From NCBI RefSeq assembly GCF_002775205.1, contig NC_036453.1, forward strand, positions 5,607,103 through 5,671,102: a DNA stretch of 64,000 nt. Reading direction: 5' to 3'. Under the pieces are notes generated by a model that saw nothing but the letters and a program-made list of their open reading frames with translations, was not told the DNA's origin and made no database searches. The stretch comes from Xiphophorus maculatus (taxonomy: Eukaryota > Chordata > Actinopteri > Cyprinodontiformes > Poeciliidae). Position 1 is the stretch's first letter; every line of letters starts with the position of its first letter. The translations under genes were made by a program, and so were the position numbers. Below are positions 13,165 through 26,180 of this stretch, one piece after another.

Positions 13165-13762
13165 ACAACATACACCTTTAGTGTCAGGTTGAGGGAACCC
13201 AAATGTAGAGAGGCTAAGACAGCAAATTGATTTGAATATTTAAAGAAAAAATAAGAACAACAACTTACAAAACAAAATCATTGGAGAGCAGAGGAGAAGC
13301 AAAAACTATAAAAATCCAGGAGATAAAGAACAACAGGGAAATTACAGGGAAAGAACAGGATTAGACAGGAGGAGCCAGCAAGAAGTGTGAACAGGAGAAT
13401 GGTTTAAATACTGTGAGGGTGAATGCTGGAACAAAAGACCTGGGCTGATGAGTTAACAGGCTGCAGGTGTGAGAGCAAACATCAGGCTGAGCAGAGAGAG
13501 AGAGAAAAAATGGCACAGGAGGCGAGGGAGAGTACACAAAGGACCAGGAAATGAATCTAACACTAAAGAATGACTAGACCTAAGAAACATAGTTAAAATA
13601 GAGAAGCAAGGAATAACTAGAGATAAGAAATAAACATAACTAGAAACACTAAGAAGGACTGAATTAAAGTTAAACCGAAACAAAACTGATCTAATCAAAG
13701 AAAGAAGCTAAGGAACACAGAAAAATAAAAAATCAAATCAAAGCAGCCCAGGTTATAACATT
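13165..13762 (+). repeat. dispersed repeat, copy 2, fuller
   Basis: Begins around TGTCAGGTTGAGGGAACCCA and ends around GCAGCCCAGGTTATAACA. The middle part matches the copy at 8960-9215 (AACAGGATTAGACAGGAGGA, then GTGAATGCTGGAACAAAAGA). No protein is encoded. TGT...ACA-type ends suggest a non-autonomous element, but no long terminal repeat or target duplication could be confirmed by eye. Confidence 0.65.
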
Positions 13763-13999
13763 TAGTAAATGTTAGAAACACAAACTTGAATTTGGGGATT
13801 TCAGCTCATGTGAATTAAACAGTTAAGACCGACATTATTTATTCTCCTGTCATGTTTAGATTTGAAGAAGTTTTTTTAGTTTTTCCAACAGATTTCTTCT
13901 AACTGTTACATATTAATGTTTGAAATGACCTGACTTGAATCTGTGGGTGGAGCTAAAGAGAAACCTGCAAAAAGTTGCTCATCTACTATAGAAAGAGTT

Positions 14000-15800
14000 T
14001 GATCCCTGGTGTTTTCTATAGATTATTGAGAAGGACATAAAAATTTGGCATGTCATGTTTCCCCAAGACTGATACTGTTTATATATATTTATATATTTTT
14101 TACTAGCTTTTGAAGGAAGTCTGTCCCATTTCCTATCAGAAATAAGCTTCCTTACTAAGTGGTCATTTTAAATCCAAATCTCCATGTATATGAAGTTTGA
14201 GTAAGAGACCCAGAAAAGATCAAGCAGAAGCTGTTTTTAACAATAATTATCAAGATGCTTGGGTAGTGAGGTAGAAAGTACGTGGTAATTATTCTGGTTT
14301 TACAGAGACATGGAAGAGAGGGAGGTAGACTCAGCCCTCTGTACATGAGGTTGGGGGTGATTTTAAAACCTAACCTTGACTTCTCCAGACGTTCTTCTTG
14401 TTTGGATGACATACCTGTTCAGTCGCTGGCCTTAAAGCCTTTCTACAGTTGATATTTGACTTGTCTGTGTGGGCAGCTGCAGTTATTAGTCCATTTTAAT
14501 GGGATCCATTTTGGAGCAGGAGCTTCTCTCTAGCTCAGGACCCTCTCAGTTTGCAGTAACTGTAGACAATGTTGTCCCAGCAACGTCCAGCATATAATAA
14601 AATTGAGCCTTTTGATCGTTTTCCATCAAAGCTCTGAATTCAGATACCAGTCAATGTATCTTGCTGGAAAGAACTTCTAACAATATGGAGGAAAGGTACA
14701 GAATTATAATCAGTCAGGATTAGCTTCCTGACAAAAACTGATGTCTTGAATTGTTTCCAAAAGAAGGAATCTTTTGCAGCTACAAGAAGGGCTTCAGCTG
14801 ACCCACATATTTTCGTATGTGCACACTGTCATGCACAGACACACAAATGTAGTTGGAGATGTACCAAATTACAAGAAATTTTGTGGTAGTAGTGTCCATG
14901 AGAAGTGATCTGGCATTTGAAGACCTCTGGCTCTGAAGGCTGTCACTGTGGCTGCATGTGGAAGGGGGGTGAGGAGCTAAGCCAAGGAAGTGGTCGGTCT
15001 TACTGAAACGCTTAAAAGCCAGATAATTCGGAAATCCTATTACTCTATCCTGCATGTGTGTCTCTTATTGTAAGAATTACTGGGAACTTGAAAAAATCAG
15101 AGAAAGAAGCTATTTTTCAACGGCTGATCTATGTAAATTCTGTTAAGTTTACAATTTATTTTTCTGATTTTCAAATTATGTAAATAAACCCTACCTTTAC
15201 TTTCCTTCCTCCTCTAATTTTTTATCATAATCTTGTGTTTACTACTCAGGTCAAACTTAGAATTCACTTAAATCAAAATCCAAAGCAATACAATTCCACC
15301 ACTTTTCAAAGATTCAGTATTGAGTAAACACACTGTATTATAATGAAACAATAAGAAATTTGAAAGCTGTTTACACATTCTTGAGCGTTTACCAGAAGTA
15401 AACACCAGCCTGAGGTTTTTAATGGGGAGTAAAGCTAACCACTGTCCAGCAAAAGGAGTTCTTTAACAATAAACAAAGCTTAGGATTAACACCAAAATCT
15501 TGTTTGATACAATTGACAGTCACCTTAAGTCAAATGCACTTATTTGTTCTCTTAGATAAACGTGTTTCAAAGTTTTTTACACAGAAAAGAATTTTGTGTT
15601 TTCCAATGTTAAACTTGTAGTTGTCCTGATGTTAAGCTTGTCAGCACAGATTTAAGTCATGTCTTAAAACCAATAGTTTTAAGTTTAAAGACCTAACATT
15701 TATTTAGGTTTAAACTCGTTTTTTAAAATTCTAACATTTTTTTTTCTGACTGGAAGACATGCAATTTTGGGGTAGCCTAGTCATTTGAATCTGACAAAAT
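14000..15800. other. no recognisable gene
   Basis: Frames on the minus strand (14155-14412, 14780-15055) do not resemble any family. The stretch 14140-15060 is less AT-rich than its surroundings and may be an old unclassified repeat. Confidence 0.35.
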
Positions 15801-16079
15801 ATCTAGCTTGTTAGCTATCTAGCTACCTTTAATTGTTTAATACTGATGGAAAAATTAGGTGGAGATTTGGAAAGGGAGTGAAAGAAAGAGTAGAAGAGGT
15901 AAAGGAATTGGAAAAGAGAAAGAGCGAGGGAACAGAGACAGCGCACCTGCTCTGTGACCTCGGCCCAGACAAAGACACCTCTGTCCTGCGGCACAATGAC
16001 ATCCGGGACACTGTAACTTCCTGTGTCTGGTGGGACAAGCAGACAGCACAGCAAGCCTGCTGTTTGTGCAGCCTGCCTC

Positions 16080-16138
16080 TATTGACACACACACGCACAC
16101 ACACCCCTTCTCGCACACATACATGCACACATACACAA
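16080..16138 (+). repeat. CA-rich microsatellite
   Basis: Interrupted ACACAC tract. The preceding 15840-16080 is purine-rich, then GC-richer, with few stops in several frames, but shows no convincing exon. Confidence 0.6.
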
Positions 16139-16835
16139 AGCAGTTGGCTGTAATCAAACTCAAAAGCTTTATTCAGTGGTCACTCTCACCACAGATGGGC
16201 TTGTTTCCGCGTGAGTCCGCGGTGAATTAAAAAAATGATCAAAACTAAATAATATCGACCACAAAATTTCATCTATTTTTCCAAATTGCTTCTGAAAAGA
16301 GCAATACATCATTCTCATTTGACTGAAGTAGAAACACATGTGGGTTAGCGGTGGTCAAATGGGATTATTATAGTAATCAGCTTGGAGTGTTTTGTTTTTT
16401 CTTGGAATCGTATTATCTAATTTTATCACGAATGTTTAGAATTTTTGTTTTATCTGATAAGACACATGAATGTGTAAAGTGGAGGAAATAACCATTTATT
16501 AGCCATAGGTTTTTTAATTATGTTGTTACTAATATGAAGTAAAAATAAGACATGAAAAAGGTTTTTGGAAACAGTGATGTTGAGTTAAAGCTTTCACAAA
16601 GGACCATTTTTATTTCATTCATTTTCTCTTGACTTAGATACCCGCCAGCAATGATTGGATGATATGTTGTCTTACATAAGAGTTTGTTCTCTCTTAGATA
16701 ACAGGAAAGATAATAAACCAACAAAGACTAAGATTTTTTTTAACTTTGTTGAAATGGCGTCAAGTATTCTTTGTAATTAACTACACAAAAGCCCTTCAGA
16801 TGCAACAATCATCACATTATGTAAACAGGCAGAAT

Positions 16836-17594
16836 TACATGACCTTGCTAAAGTATTCATTCATATTCATATTATTTTACTTTGCCACATTTTGTCATGT
16901 TGTAAACATTTAAAAACTCATACAATTTGTTTTTTTTCTTTTTGTTATTGGAATTGTATCCTTTAAACCAACAAAAAGTAGTGAATGACTGGGAAATGAA
17001 TAAAAAATGATACCCAAAAAATCTCAAAAATGTGATTTATACTCAAGGACTTTTAATGTAATACCGCTCAATAAAATCCAGTATAAACAAAGTCACTCTG
17101 GTCAAATGCATGCAAAACACTTTGTGGATGAAAATTAAATCTGCAGAGCTGCACACACCTTCCCCAAAGTAAATAATGATAGCATAAAAAATCTCTTAGA
17201 GGCTGCAAAAGACCTGACACTAGAATTAAGGTTAGTTTTTCTGTAGAAGTTCAGCCAGAGTTACAATTAAATTATTAAGATCAAAGCAATTCATTTGTTA
17301 AGATGGCCCAGTCAAAGTTCAGACCTAAATCAAATAGAGAATTTGTGCCAAAACTTCAAAATGTGATCATGGATGCTTTCTAGGAAATAGGACCAGGTTT
17401 AAGGTATTTGGCAATTAAGAAAAGAAAATATAAAACACTGCAAAGGTGGTTTAAATATACCCCAAAATATTTCAGATGGAAAGTTTATTTTGTTCTATCC
17501 CAATAAAATATGTCAAAGTTTGTTGTTGTAATGTGGGATTACAAAAAAATGTCATAAAGTTTAAAAATGATGAATACTTTTGCAAGACACTGTA
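16836..17594 (+). mobile_element. Tc1-like transposon, internally deleted, both ends kept
   Basis: The left end TACATGACCTTGCTAAAGTA and the right end, whose complement is TACAGTGTCTTGCAAAAGTA, are inverted repeats of the fish Tc1-like type, each beginning at a TA. Inside, TGGCCCAGTCAAAGTTCAGA and CCTAAATCAAATAGAGAA encode the worn transposase motif W-P-Q-S-x-D-L-N-x-I-E-N. The transposase is truncated and full of stops. Confidence 0.85.
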
Positions 17595-18739
17595 GATCAT
17601 TACCAAAATAATATATGGGTTCATCTAATAGAGCTAAAAAAAAACAAAAAACTGTTATTCCTGCAAAATGATTAACGTTCCTTACTTTACTTTACATTAA
17701 GTTTTCATTAAAAATAGGCATGTTGTCAAAAACAGGTTAGACTGTGCATTTCTATTTTCCAATAAAATGTCAGTCTAACACAAACCTTCCTAATCATATA
17801 AAAATTCGTTTAAAAAGAAACAGATGTTTGACATGTCAGGCTTTGGCTAAATCACAGTACTCATGTCTCCTGTGGATTGTGTTCCTTTTTTTTATTGCAA
17901 AGGCTGTAAACTTATTACATACATTCCACGTCAACCACACCCTGTAGTAGCAGTACTGTGTCACGGTCATTATGGCAGGAGATATATGGGAAAAGAACAG
18001 GCTACAGAACCTCAGCGATAGTTCAGTGTGATTGAAGTTTGATCCCACTCACCAATTATGTGGTTGTGATGTTTCCTCTGTTGCAGCCATGGTATCTTCC
18101 TTTCACACGCTCCAAAGGCTGACGATGATGGGAGAGGAATGCATGTCATAAACACTTGCAGTGAAACACTATATATATTATTGATGGGGATAGAACAGAA
18201 TTTATGCAATAGTTCATGAATGGTAAGATTCTGTTCTGCTCAGAGATTTTATTATGCAGATGGTGGAGATTATGATTATGATTCAAATTTAATTTAACTT
18301 TTTTGTTTTTCATTTTGGTTGAAATCCAGTTTCAACATTCAGTTTTTTGTTCTTGTATTATTCAATAAAGACCAATAGAGCCGAAATTATATATACATTT
18401 TTAAATCCCCTGTAAGTTGAGCAGTGTCAACTTTCATTTGTTAATCGTGCTACCAAGTAGCACCAGCTCCCCTACTAGCTGCAAATTTCTCAATTCACAA
18501 CAAATAAATAAGATATAAATATTTTTTCCTAATGCTTGGGTGCCTCGTCCCTTTCTAATGCCGCCCTGGGCAACTGCACTTTCAGCCCATATCAAGAAGG
18601 GCCACTGGTTGATTAATTACATTTACTGGGGTTTTTTTCCAATTGCTTTGATGAATTTCTCTGATCAAAAATAAACTTTACATAAAAGTGTTTGCTAAAT
18701 CTGAAGAAATCTGCAAGGAGGTGACAAAACCACAAGTCG

Positions 18740-18787
18740 CCAACTGATCCTTTACTTATTTATTTATTTACTTATTTATTTATTTTT
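18740..18787 (+). repeat. (TTTA)n microsatellite
   Basis: TTACTTATTTATTTATTTAC-type tetranucleotide tract of about 45 bp. Confidence 0.7.
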
Positions 18788-19560
18788 AATTTATAGATTT
18801 AGGTCACCATACTGCTATCACAAACCAAGTAGAACATATTGATAATGGAAAGCAAAGTTTGTAATTTTTGGATTCAGAGATGAGAAGTCCAGGAACATCT
18901 TCATCCTCAACTCCAGAAAAACTTTGTGGATTTGCTGGTTTACTTTCCCAATGTCTGTCTTCCAGGTACAGAAGACGTTCACAACCTCAGCCACTGAAAA
19001 TCTTGGATTTTCAAAGGTACTCTAACTTCCAATTTATTTCAGTGTCTGCTTATAATACAGCTATATCAGTGCTTAGCTAACTGGGTTATGCTCTCCTTCA
19101 TTCCCTTAGTGTGTGTCTGTCTGCAAATGCCACAGTGCCTGTATAGAAATATTTGTAACATGGAGTTTTGTCAACATACGTCGAGGTAAATGAATGTGTT
19201 TGTGTTCATCTGATCGCTGTGTGGAGGTTACAGGAAGATTTGGAGGCTTAGGTTCTTAAGAGAAGAGGAAGGGGAGGAGGAAGAGTGTGACAGCTCAGAG
19301 TGAAGTCTCAGTGGAGCCAGAAAACCAACACATGAAAACACACGAAGCATTACAAACAGTGACACATCTGAAACCCAGAGCAATTATTTATCCAAGCAGA
19401 GTGAGCCAATGATTTATCACTTTCATATCTCAACTATTTGAATAATTTTTAATTTTTTAAAACAAACTTGGCCTGTCTCCAAGAGCTTTAATTTGGTTTT
19501 CAAATCACTTGGCAGATTGAAGGTTTGTCAGTAGTTTTCCCTTTTCTTTCAGCATTCCAA

Positions 19561-19603
19561 GGAGTTTCTTTGGGCTCCATGTTAGGACCCCTGCTCTTCG
19601 CTC
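19561..19603 (+). mobile_element. tiny LINE reverse-transcriptase fragment
   Basis: GGAGTTTCTTTGGGCTCCAT and the next 22 bases translate to GVSLGSMLGPLLF, a worn form of the G-V-P-Q-G-S-x-L-G-P-L-L-F motif of non-LTR reverse transcriptases. Nothing else of the element is recognisable on either side. Confidence 0.65.
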
Positions 19604-21183
19604 CATATAGAGAAGATAGCTTACTGTTAACCGGTTGAGGTCAAGAACAATAATATCTCAACATGAGACCAGATAACATAGATAATGTGACAGTGAACTA
19701 TTCTCTAAATAACTAAATCTTTATTCTGTTGCCCTGACAGAGGAGTAAAGCCATGTTTGGAAGTTGTGCAACTCCGGCAATTTGATTTGTTTTATTTTTT
19801 TTTATTTTTATTGCATCTACAGCAAAGTATTATTTTCTTCTTCTCTTCCTGAGATATGCACACAACCAACGGATGTGTAATCAAGAAGCCTTCAGAATGA
19901 CAATCCTGTTTCCACAAAATTGAACCGTTCTACGAAGCCAACACAGAGGAAACTTCAGAACTCAGTTTTAAATGTGATTTAAACTGATATGCAACTATTA
20001 TTAAATCACATAAATGTATATTTTAAATGAAAAAAGTATCAAATTGTTAAACTCTTGATTTTTAAAAACTGTCATGATTTTGAATCAAATGTTAGGTGTG
20101 TGAAAATTCAGTTCCTGTTGCTGTGATTATCTGTAAAACAATTTCTTCATAAATATGTGTGTTGCTAACTTAAAACTAGCTTCTTTTCCACAGTGAGTGG
20201 TTGAAAAAAGGACAGAGGAAGACTGCCGGTTAGGCTGACAGCTGAAAAAGTCAACAGTAAGGCTGTCGCAACATGTTTACTTCAGCGACAAGTAACGGAA
20301 TGTCTTTTTAACAAAATCCCGTTTGGTATCTGAAAGGTCGGGTGCTTTCCACGCCCTTTAAACCAGACATCTCCCTCTGACATTGATATGATGGAAAAAC
20401 ATCATACCACAGTTTTTCTTGGCAAATTTTACAACCAAATCAAATCTGGCCATTACAAGCAGAACATACAAGCTAAATCGGTACCGTAGTGTACTACTAC
20501 CAATTAGCTTAGGAGTTATTTTGAATGTATTTTCTTTACTATGTAATTCTATCATTATAATATTTACACAAAACTTTGATTGCAGTTTTAGAATATGCTT
20601 GTCAGTGCCCTACCTAAATAAACTCTATAATATTACATTTTCTGTAATCAAAAATGACCTCACCTTATAACCTTATTAGAATTAATGAAACTTGTGCACT
20701 TAGCAAAAATATATTTATTGTCAAAAAGAAACTGCCTGTAGAACACAACAGCCAGCACACAAAAACCACACATAGTATTTTAGTTTTAATAAAACGTTTT
20801 GTCAGCTGTCTCTTAAAAATACCCTTATGCCACATGCAGTTTTTATACGGTTTTTTATGGCTTTTTTGTACAATAATACTCTAAAAGCACAAATACTGTC
20901 TACAGACTGTGAGTTAGTCTAGTATTTCCAAAAGAATTTTAAAGTGCTATATTTAATGAAAATCTTTGGGTTAATTTATCACTGTCCTGCTCTCTACCCA
21001 AACCAATAAGGCAGAGTTGAAAAATACAGCTCTGAAACAACAGAAAGTATACAGTATATATACTTAGTATGTAAAATAAAGTTGAATGTAATTTGTGTTT
21101 GAGCCTGTTTAAACCTTGTTCAGTCTGACAGGCAGGTTATGATTTTTCAAAATCATAAATTACAATTCAGATAAAACTTTTCT

Positions 21184-21416
21184 TTACTCTTTTGCATCAT
21201 TTAAGTAAATCTCTTCTCTTTCTGTTTTGGCCTTCTGAGGTTTTGCTGCAGTTTCCTTAAGTAATTTGACAGTTTGACCACATCCAGTTTGGTTTCTGGC
21301 TGGTGTCTTGGCCAGGAGCGCAGCGTAGCTTTTTCTGGAGACTTCTTCTTCTTCTAGCCCCCTGCTACACCTCAGATGTGCGCGGTTTAATTTCTGAGGG
21401 CCTCCTAAGCACATGG
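21184..21416 (-). CDS. candidate terminal coding exon, unknown product
   Basis: On the minus strand a pyrimidine-rich tract ends GGGATCACAG at 21417, followed by an open frame of 77 codons to a TAA (21186-21184). It contains EEEEVSRKSYAALLAKTPAR and ends EREEIYLNDAKE. Charged, helical composition and third-position use look coding. The frame also stays open upstream of the acceptor into low-complexity sequence. No family is recognised, no obvious poly(A) signal follows closely, and no upstream partner exon was found. Confidence 0.3.
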
Positions 21417-22040
21417 CTGTGATCCCAGAGGGGAAAAAAAGAACCAAAACACAAGTTAAAGAGGGGAAGGAGTAAAACAAAGAGGACAAAAAGAGTCACC
21501 AGAAGTATGAGGACAGAATGAAAACATTCAAAAACAGAGAAGAAAATGACCACAGGACACACATGCTGGAAAAAGGAAAAGCCATAATTCTTCCCCTGCA
21601 GGTCATCTTCTGTCTTTCTCTTCTTGAGACAAGGACATAAACATCGGACAGGCACAGAGCCTGACCCGAAGAAGAAGAAACGTTTCATTTAGTAATTTGT
21701 CCCTGTGTTCCCTGATGTCCAGAAACCCAACCTAACCCTGTGCTTTATAGTTCAGAGCAGGAACACAGACACACAACTCCTTATAACTGTATTAAACTGA
21801 AACGCTGCTTTGTTAGTAACAGGTTTTTATTGTTTGAATGTAAACAAACATGCTCTTTGTAACTCATCAAAAACTCTAAACTAGACTAAGCTGTGACACT
21901 GGCCTCATTTACAGAACCATTCAATGCTTCATATTGAAACTTAAATGGAAAATGAAATAGAAAAATAAGATAATTTTTTAATCATCTTTTTTATTAAATA
22001 GATTTGAATCAGTCATTACCAATTTTTCTATGATGAAAAC

Positions 22041-22200
22041 TTAAAGCTGCAGTATATAACATTTATTAAAAAAATATATATGTTTTTTACATATTTGTTA
22101 AAATTGTCACTGTGTCATGACAGCATAACATGAAACAGATAATCTGAGAAAAAATCAAATTCCCTACAGAAGCATGTTGTGAATCCTCAGATTAGTTGGC
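22041..22200 (+). mobile_element. MITE copy of the 60676-61020 family
   Basis: TTAAAGCTGCAGTATATAAC is the family terminal repeat, and ATGACAGCATAACATGAAAC followed by AGATAATCTG matches the interior of the copy in the EndoU-like gene in inverse orientation. The far end is not recognisable. Confidence 0.65.
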
Positions 22201-22899
22201 ATGGCAACTGTTGATGGCGGATAAATTGTTCTCCTGAAACAATAAGTTGTTTCTCCAACATTAGCACATTAAGCTTTAACATGGCTCTCTTTATTAGCAG
22301 TCCAACATACTTTCTGATTGATTCTGCAAATGACTGTATACCACTTGGTACTGACTGATTATTAAACTTCCATTATACTAAGATGGTCAACAACTGATGC
22401 TTAAATATTGCAAAAAAAAGGGAAAACAAGCAAAACATCGGACAAAAAGTATGTTGTTTAGGCAAAAATAATGTACTTTTTTCTGAGGAACTACAGCGTT
22501 GAAATCTGCACTCTTCACAAATGCATTATAAAAATTGGGACATAAGTTTCATAATGTTTCAGGATTTGATGTTTCACAAGGTGTACTTAGTTTTCCAGCA
22601 GGCACTCATTTAATATCATACCAGCATACATGGTAAGATGGGAGGCATTGCAACAGCGGCTTAACACTGTGTACTGTATGGTCTACGTTTTGTTTATGCC
22701 AGCACAATAAACAGTTTTGGGCCTTTCCCCCTATCTGTCAAGTTCAGATTATTATTTTTTTAATTTAGGGGCTTAAGATGATTTCCAGAAATCAAATGGA
22801 ATTGTGTATTTTTTTTACCACAACTGTAACTGAGAAAGAAAAACAGTGCTTACGTGTGCTTCAGCTAGCTACAATCTGGATTGCAACAGGTCATTAAGT

Positions 22900-24370
22900 G
22901 AATCTGAAGCCTAAACAAGTCAAGAACACTGATTTTAGCAAACACAAATTATTTATGTAAATTCTTTTAAGGAGTTTTTCTGATTTCCAGAGGTAAGATT
23001 TATTGGCATCTTAGTTAAATACACTCACTTTCTTTGTATAGAAGGGTTTTTTTTATTTCTTTCATCGCTCACCCTGAAGACTAAGTTTTTCCTTCCACTG
23101 ACACAAAACATTTGAAACCACATTTAACAAACCCACATCAATGCTGCGTGTTTGTTCCATAAAAAATAATTACATTAGCAAGGCCCCTTTTTTCTCCCAT
23201 AACTTATAACCTAGAACAGTGTTTCAACATTTAAATCGAGCTGTTCCTCCCAGTCAGTCGGGGTTTGCGTTGGTTTCTGTATTTTTAAAACAATTACAAA
23301 GGAAGATTGGAGGAAAGAGCAGTGGGAGCATTAATAAACAAAGGACTACATATTGTTTACTGGTAGTCAGACATTACAGAGGGTTTATGGCATGATGGTG
23401 CACTAGAATTTGCATGATGACTTCCTGGAGTGAGTTTCACACCCCCATCTTCCTCTCTCATTTGTATCTTCCTCTTTCTTATTCAGTTCTAGCTCTCTCA
23501 TCACAGCAGCAGGACAATTTTTAACAGTTTCTTCAACAGCATTTTTATAGGAGAATTGATAAAGACAAAAAAAGGCAACAAAATGAAAAAAATGGTTAAC
23601 TAATAAAACAGAATCTCAGAAACTTTTCTGGACAAATATATGTTCTAATAAAGCTTTCTTAAGCTACAATTATATACAGATTTGGATTTTATCTTTAGCT
23701 GCACATAATATCACAGAGAAAAAAAGTTGTGAAGAAGGTACATCTGAACTGATCAAAAGCCAAATCGTGGAATCGGGGAAGAGGGAAATCTGGCAGCAGG
23801 CTTGTTAGCATTTGAGGGTTTTTAGGGAAGCAAAACGGTTGGTGAGTAGTCCTGTATGTTGGCATTTGGTTTGAAAGTCCTTCACTTGTAGAATATTTGG
23901 CATCATTGAATGGCTGACTTCAAATTATTTTGAGGCATTAAACATCCATATTTCCAGTTGTGCTGTTTCATACGTACACATTACTGCATTAACTTATTTT
24001 TGGAACAGCTCTATCAAACATTGATGAATGAAAGTAACCTGGTTTACATTGAGAGAATGAACTTAGAAAATTGTGGAGGTAAAATATGAAGACAAACTGA
24101 GACAGTGGTGGTCAGCAGGAAGCTGCTCTTAGACTTATTGATGGAACTTTTAAGGTGCTATTAATTCCCATCAAAGTGTTAAACTGAACACAGCTAAACT
24201 GGGCAATTTTACCAAATACTTCTTTTCCATCTTTATTTCATAGCCTCTTAGGTATCTCAGTGAAAACTTCACATTTACAAGAATCCAGCAGCTTGTTTTC
24301 AACTGTCAGGGAGGCAGGATTCCTCAATGACATGTTGTATCCCATCTGAACTGTAACATCCTCCCTATTG
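22900..24370. other. no recognisable gene
   Basis: AT-rich spacer with short T and A runs. I see no exon, repeat family or motif cluster I can support. Confidence 0.4.
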
Positions 24371-24394
24371 GGTAAATAAAACCTCAAGGTTAGT

Positions 24395-24665
24395 GTGTGC
24401 CTGTGTGCGTGCGTGCTGGGGTGTGTGGGCGTGGGTGTGTGTGTGTATGTTTGGGATCAGAAAGAGATATATGATCTCTCCTCCTCAAAAGAAAGAGCCT
24501 CTGGTGATTAACATGTGCAGCACCCACAAAAAATCAAATGAAAAGAAAACTACATGAGCACGATCGCAAATGCAAGTGAGGGCATTTACTTACACATGTA
24601 GGGGTGTGTGTGCGTGTGTGTGTGCGCGCGCGCGTGTGTGTGGGTGTGTGGGTGTGTGTTAGTGC
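24395..24665 (+). repeat. GT-rich block with a Z-DNA-prone GTGC/CG core
   Basis: Two GT tracts (24395-24455 and 24603-24660). The second includes TGTGCGCGCGCGCGTGTGTG, an alternating purine-pyrimidine run of the kind that forms left-handed DNA. Confidence 0.8.
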
Positions 24666-25678
24666 ATGTGTGCATGCACAGCAGATAGCCTCTGTTTATT
24701 TAGTTTGAGGTGACAGCAGGAAGGAAGGCAGGTTAACGAGCTGCCGGCTCCAGGCACCCAGGCACATGGTGATTACGCAACCCCACTCAACTCTTTTTTC
24801 TTTACTCACACACACGCAGACACGCACACATGCAGATAATGCATCCACCTGGATGAGGAAACAGACAAACTCAAGAGTTTGCAGACCCTTTCAAGGGCTC
24901 TTAAATTGGCTCAGAAGGATTTTATCTCTGCATGGTTCTTACGTAATAAAACTAAACTGATAAATGTTTATTGTGTCTGCCATAAGTAGACAATCTAAAA
25001 GCTTCCTTTTGCATAAATAAGATCAATTTCTTGTGGCACATGAGTTGCCATTTACAAAGGCTGTTAGTATTTGGTCCTACATCTGGGGTTTAATTCCCAG
25101 CCTGGGAACCTTTTCAGCAATTCCCCCCTCCTTTCAATTTCTATCTAATTATTGTTAAAAATTTAAAAAAGCCTAAATGGTCAAATAAAATCTTAAAAAT
25201 CAAGGTATATGCTGTCTATGATGTGTTCAAATGTCTTGCTGCAAAGTTTGAAGGACATTCTGATACTTTTTGTTTTATTCACTTTATGTAAAGTTTTAGG
25301 AATCATAAAAAGCTGATATTTTTTTCTTTCTAATACAAATTCAAACATTGATCTAAAATAACTTAAAGTCAGTACCAATTTTGAAAACAGTTCTTGCTGT
25401 AATTGAAAAATGTCCATTGTAAATGTCCACAAATCTTCTATCAGACTCAAGTCAGGAGTCTGACTGGACCAACTTAAATGTTAATATTACTTGTAGTCAA
25501 GATAAATATGTTAGTAAAATTAGAAAACTATTTTAAATGTAAATCTGCTTGAACAATTTTGGGACTAAAAAATGTTCAAAATCAGGGTGCATTATATAAA
25601 CACTCAGTTTCTGCAGGTTAGCTTGTTAAAGAAATGTCATGTGGAGGGTTTTAATGATTTATATGGAGTTCTGAGTGT

Positions 25679-25732
25679 ACCCACACACCTACACACACCC
25701 GCCCACCCCTACACACACACACACACATGCAC
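25679..25732 (+). repeat. CA-rich microsatellite
   Basis: CACACCTACACACACCCGCC then (AC)n, about 50 bp in total. Confidence 0.7.
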
Positions 25733-26045
25733 ATTTGTTACTGAGTTCTCAGTCAGTTGTCATTCAAAAATGAAAAAAAACACACACAAAAAAAAATTCT
25801 GTGTACCATAAAGAGAATCCTAAATATCATGAAGAGCCTTCAAAATAATGAGAAAACCCCATTTAAAAGGGGAGTTTATGCTAAATTTGATCTGAAAAAC
25901 TTAGTTTTATACAACCAAATTTCTGGCATTACTTTACTGAGTCTCCGGTGATTGAGGGATTACAGTATTTGATCAAAAAAGAAAAAGAAAAAATTTAAGA
26001 TTGCAGAAAAGGGAAGGCAACATAAAAGATTTACTAGAGTAGAAA

Positions 26046-26057
26046 TATATATATATA

Positions 26058-26127
<70 letters not shown>

Positions 26128-26180
26128 TGTATATATACTGTATATATATATATATACAGTATATATATGCAGTATATATT
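26046..26180 (+). repeat. (TA)n array with CTGTATATA interruptions
   Basis: About 120 bp of alternating TA with ACTGTA breaks at both ends, self-complementary and prone to cruciform formation and length change. It explains the Tyr/Ile repeat ORFs here. Confidence 0.9.

Noticed and set aside
15833..16163. Four overlapping ORFs on both strands
   Set aside because: Stop-poor purine-rich and CA-repeat sequence produces them in every frame; none looks like a protein family.
18868..19080. Small exon-like stretch (acceptor at about 18962, donor near 19016)
   Set aside because: Too short, with no partner exons and no recognisable peptide; chance splice words are common.
25193..25490. Possible Tc1-like transposase antisense (GACTCAAGTCAGGAGTCTGACTGG)
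   Set aside because: Only one short resemblance, no second landmark or end; too weak to list as an element.
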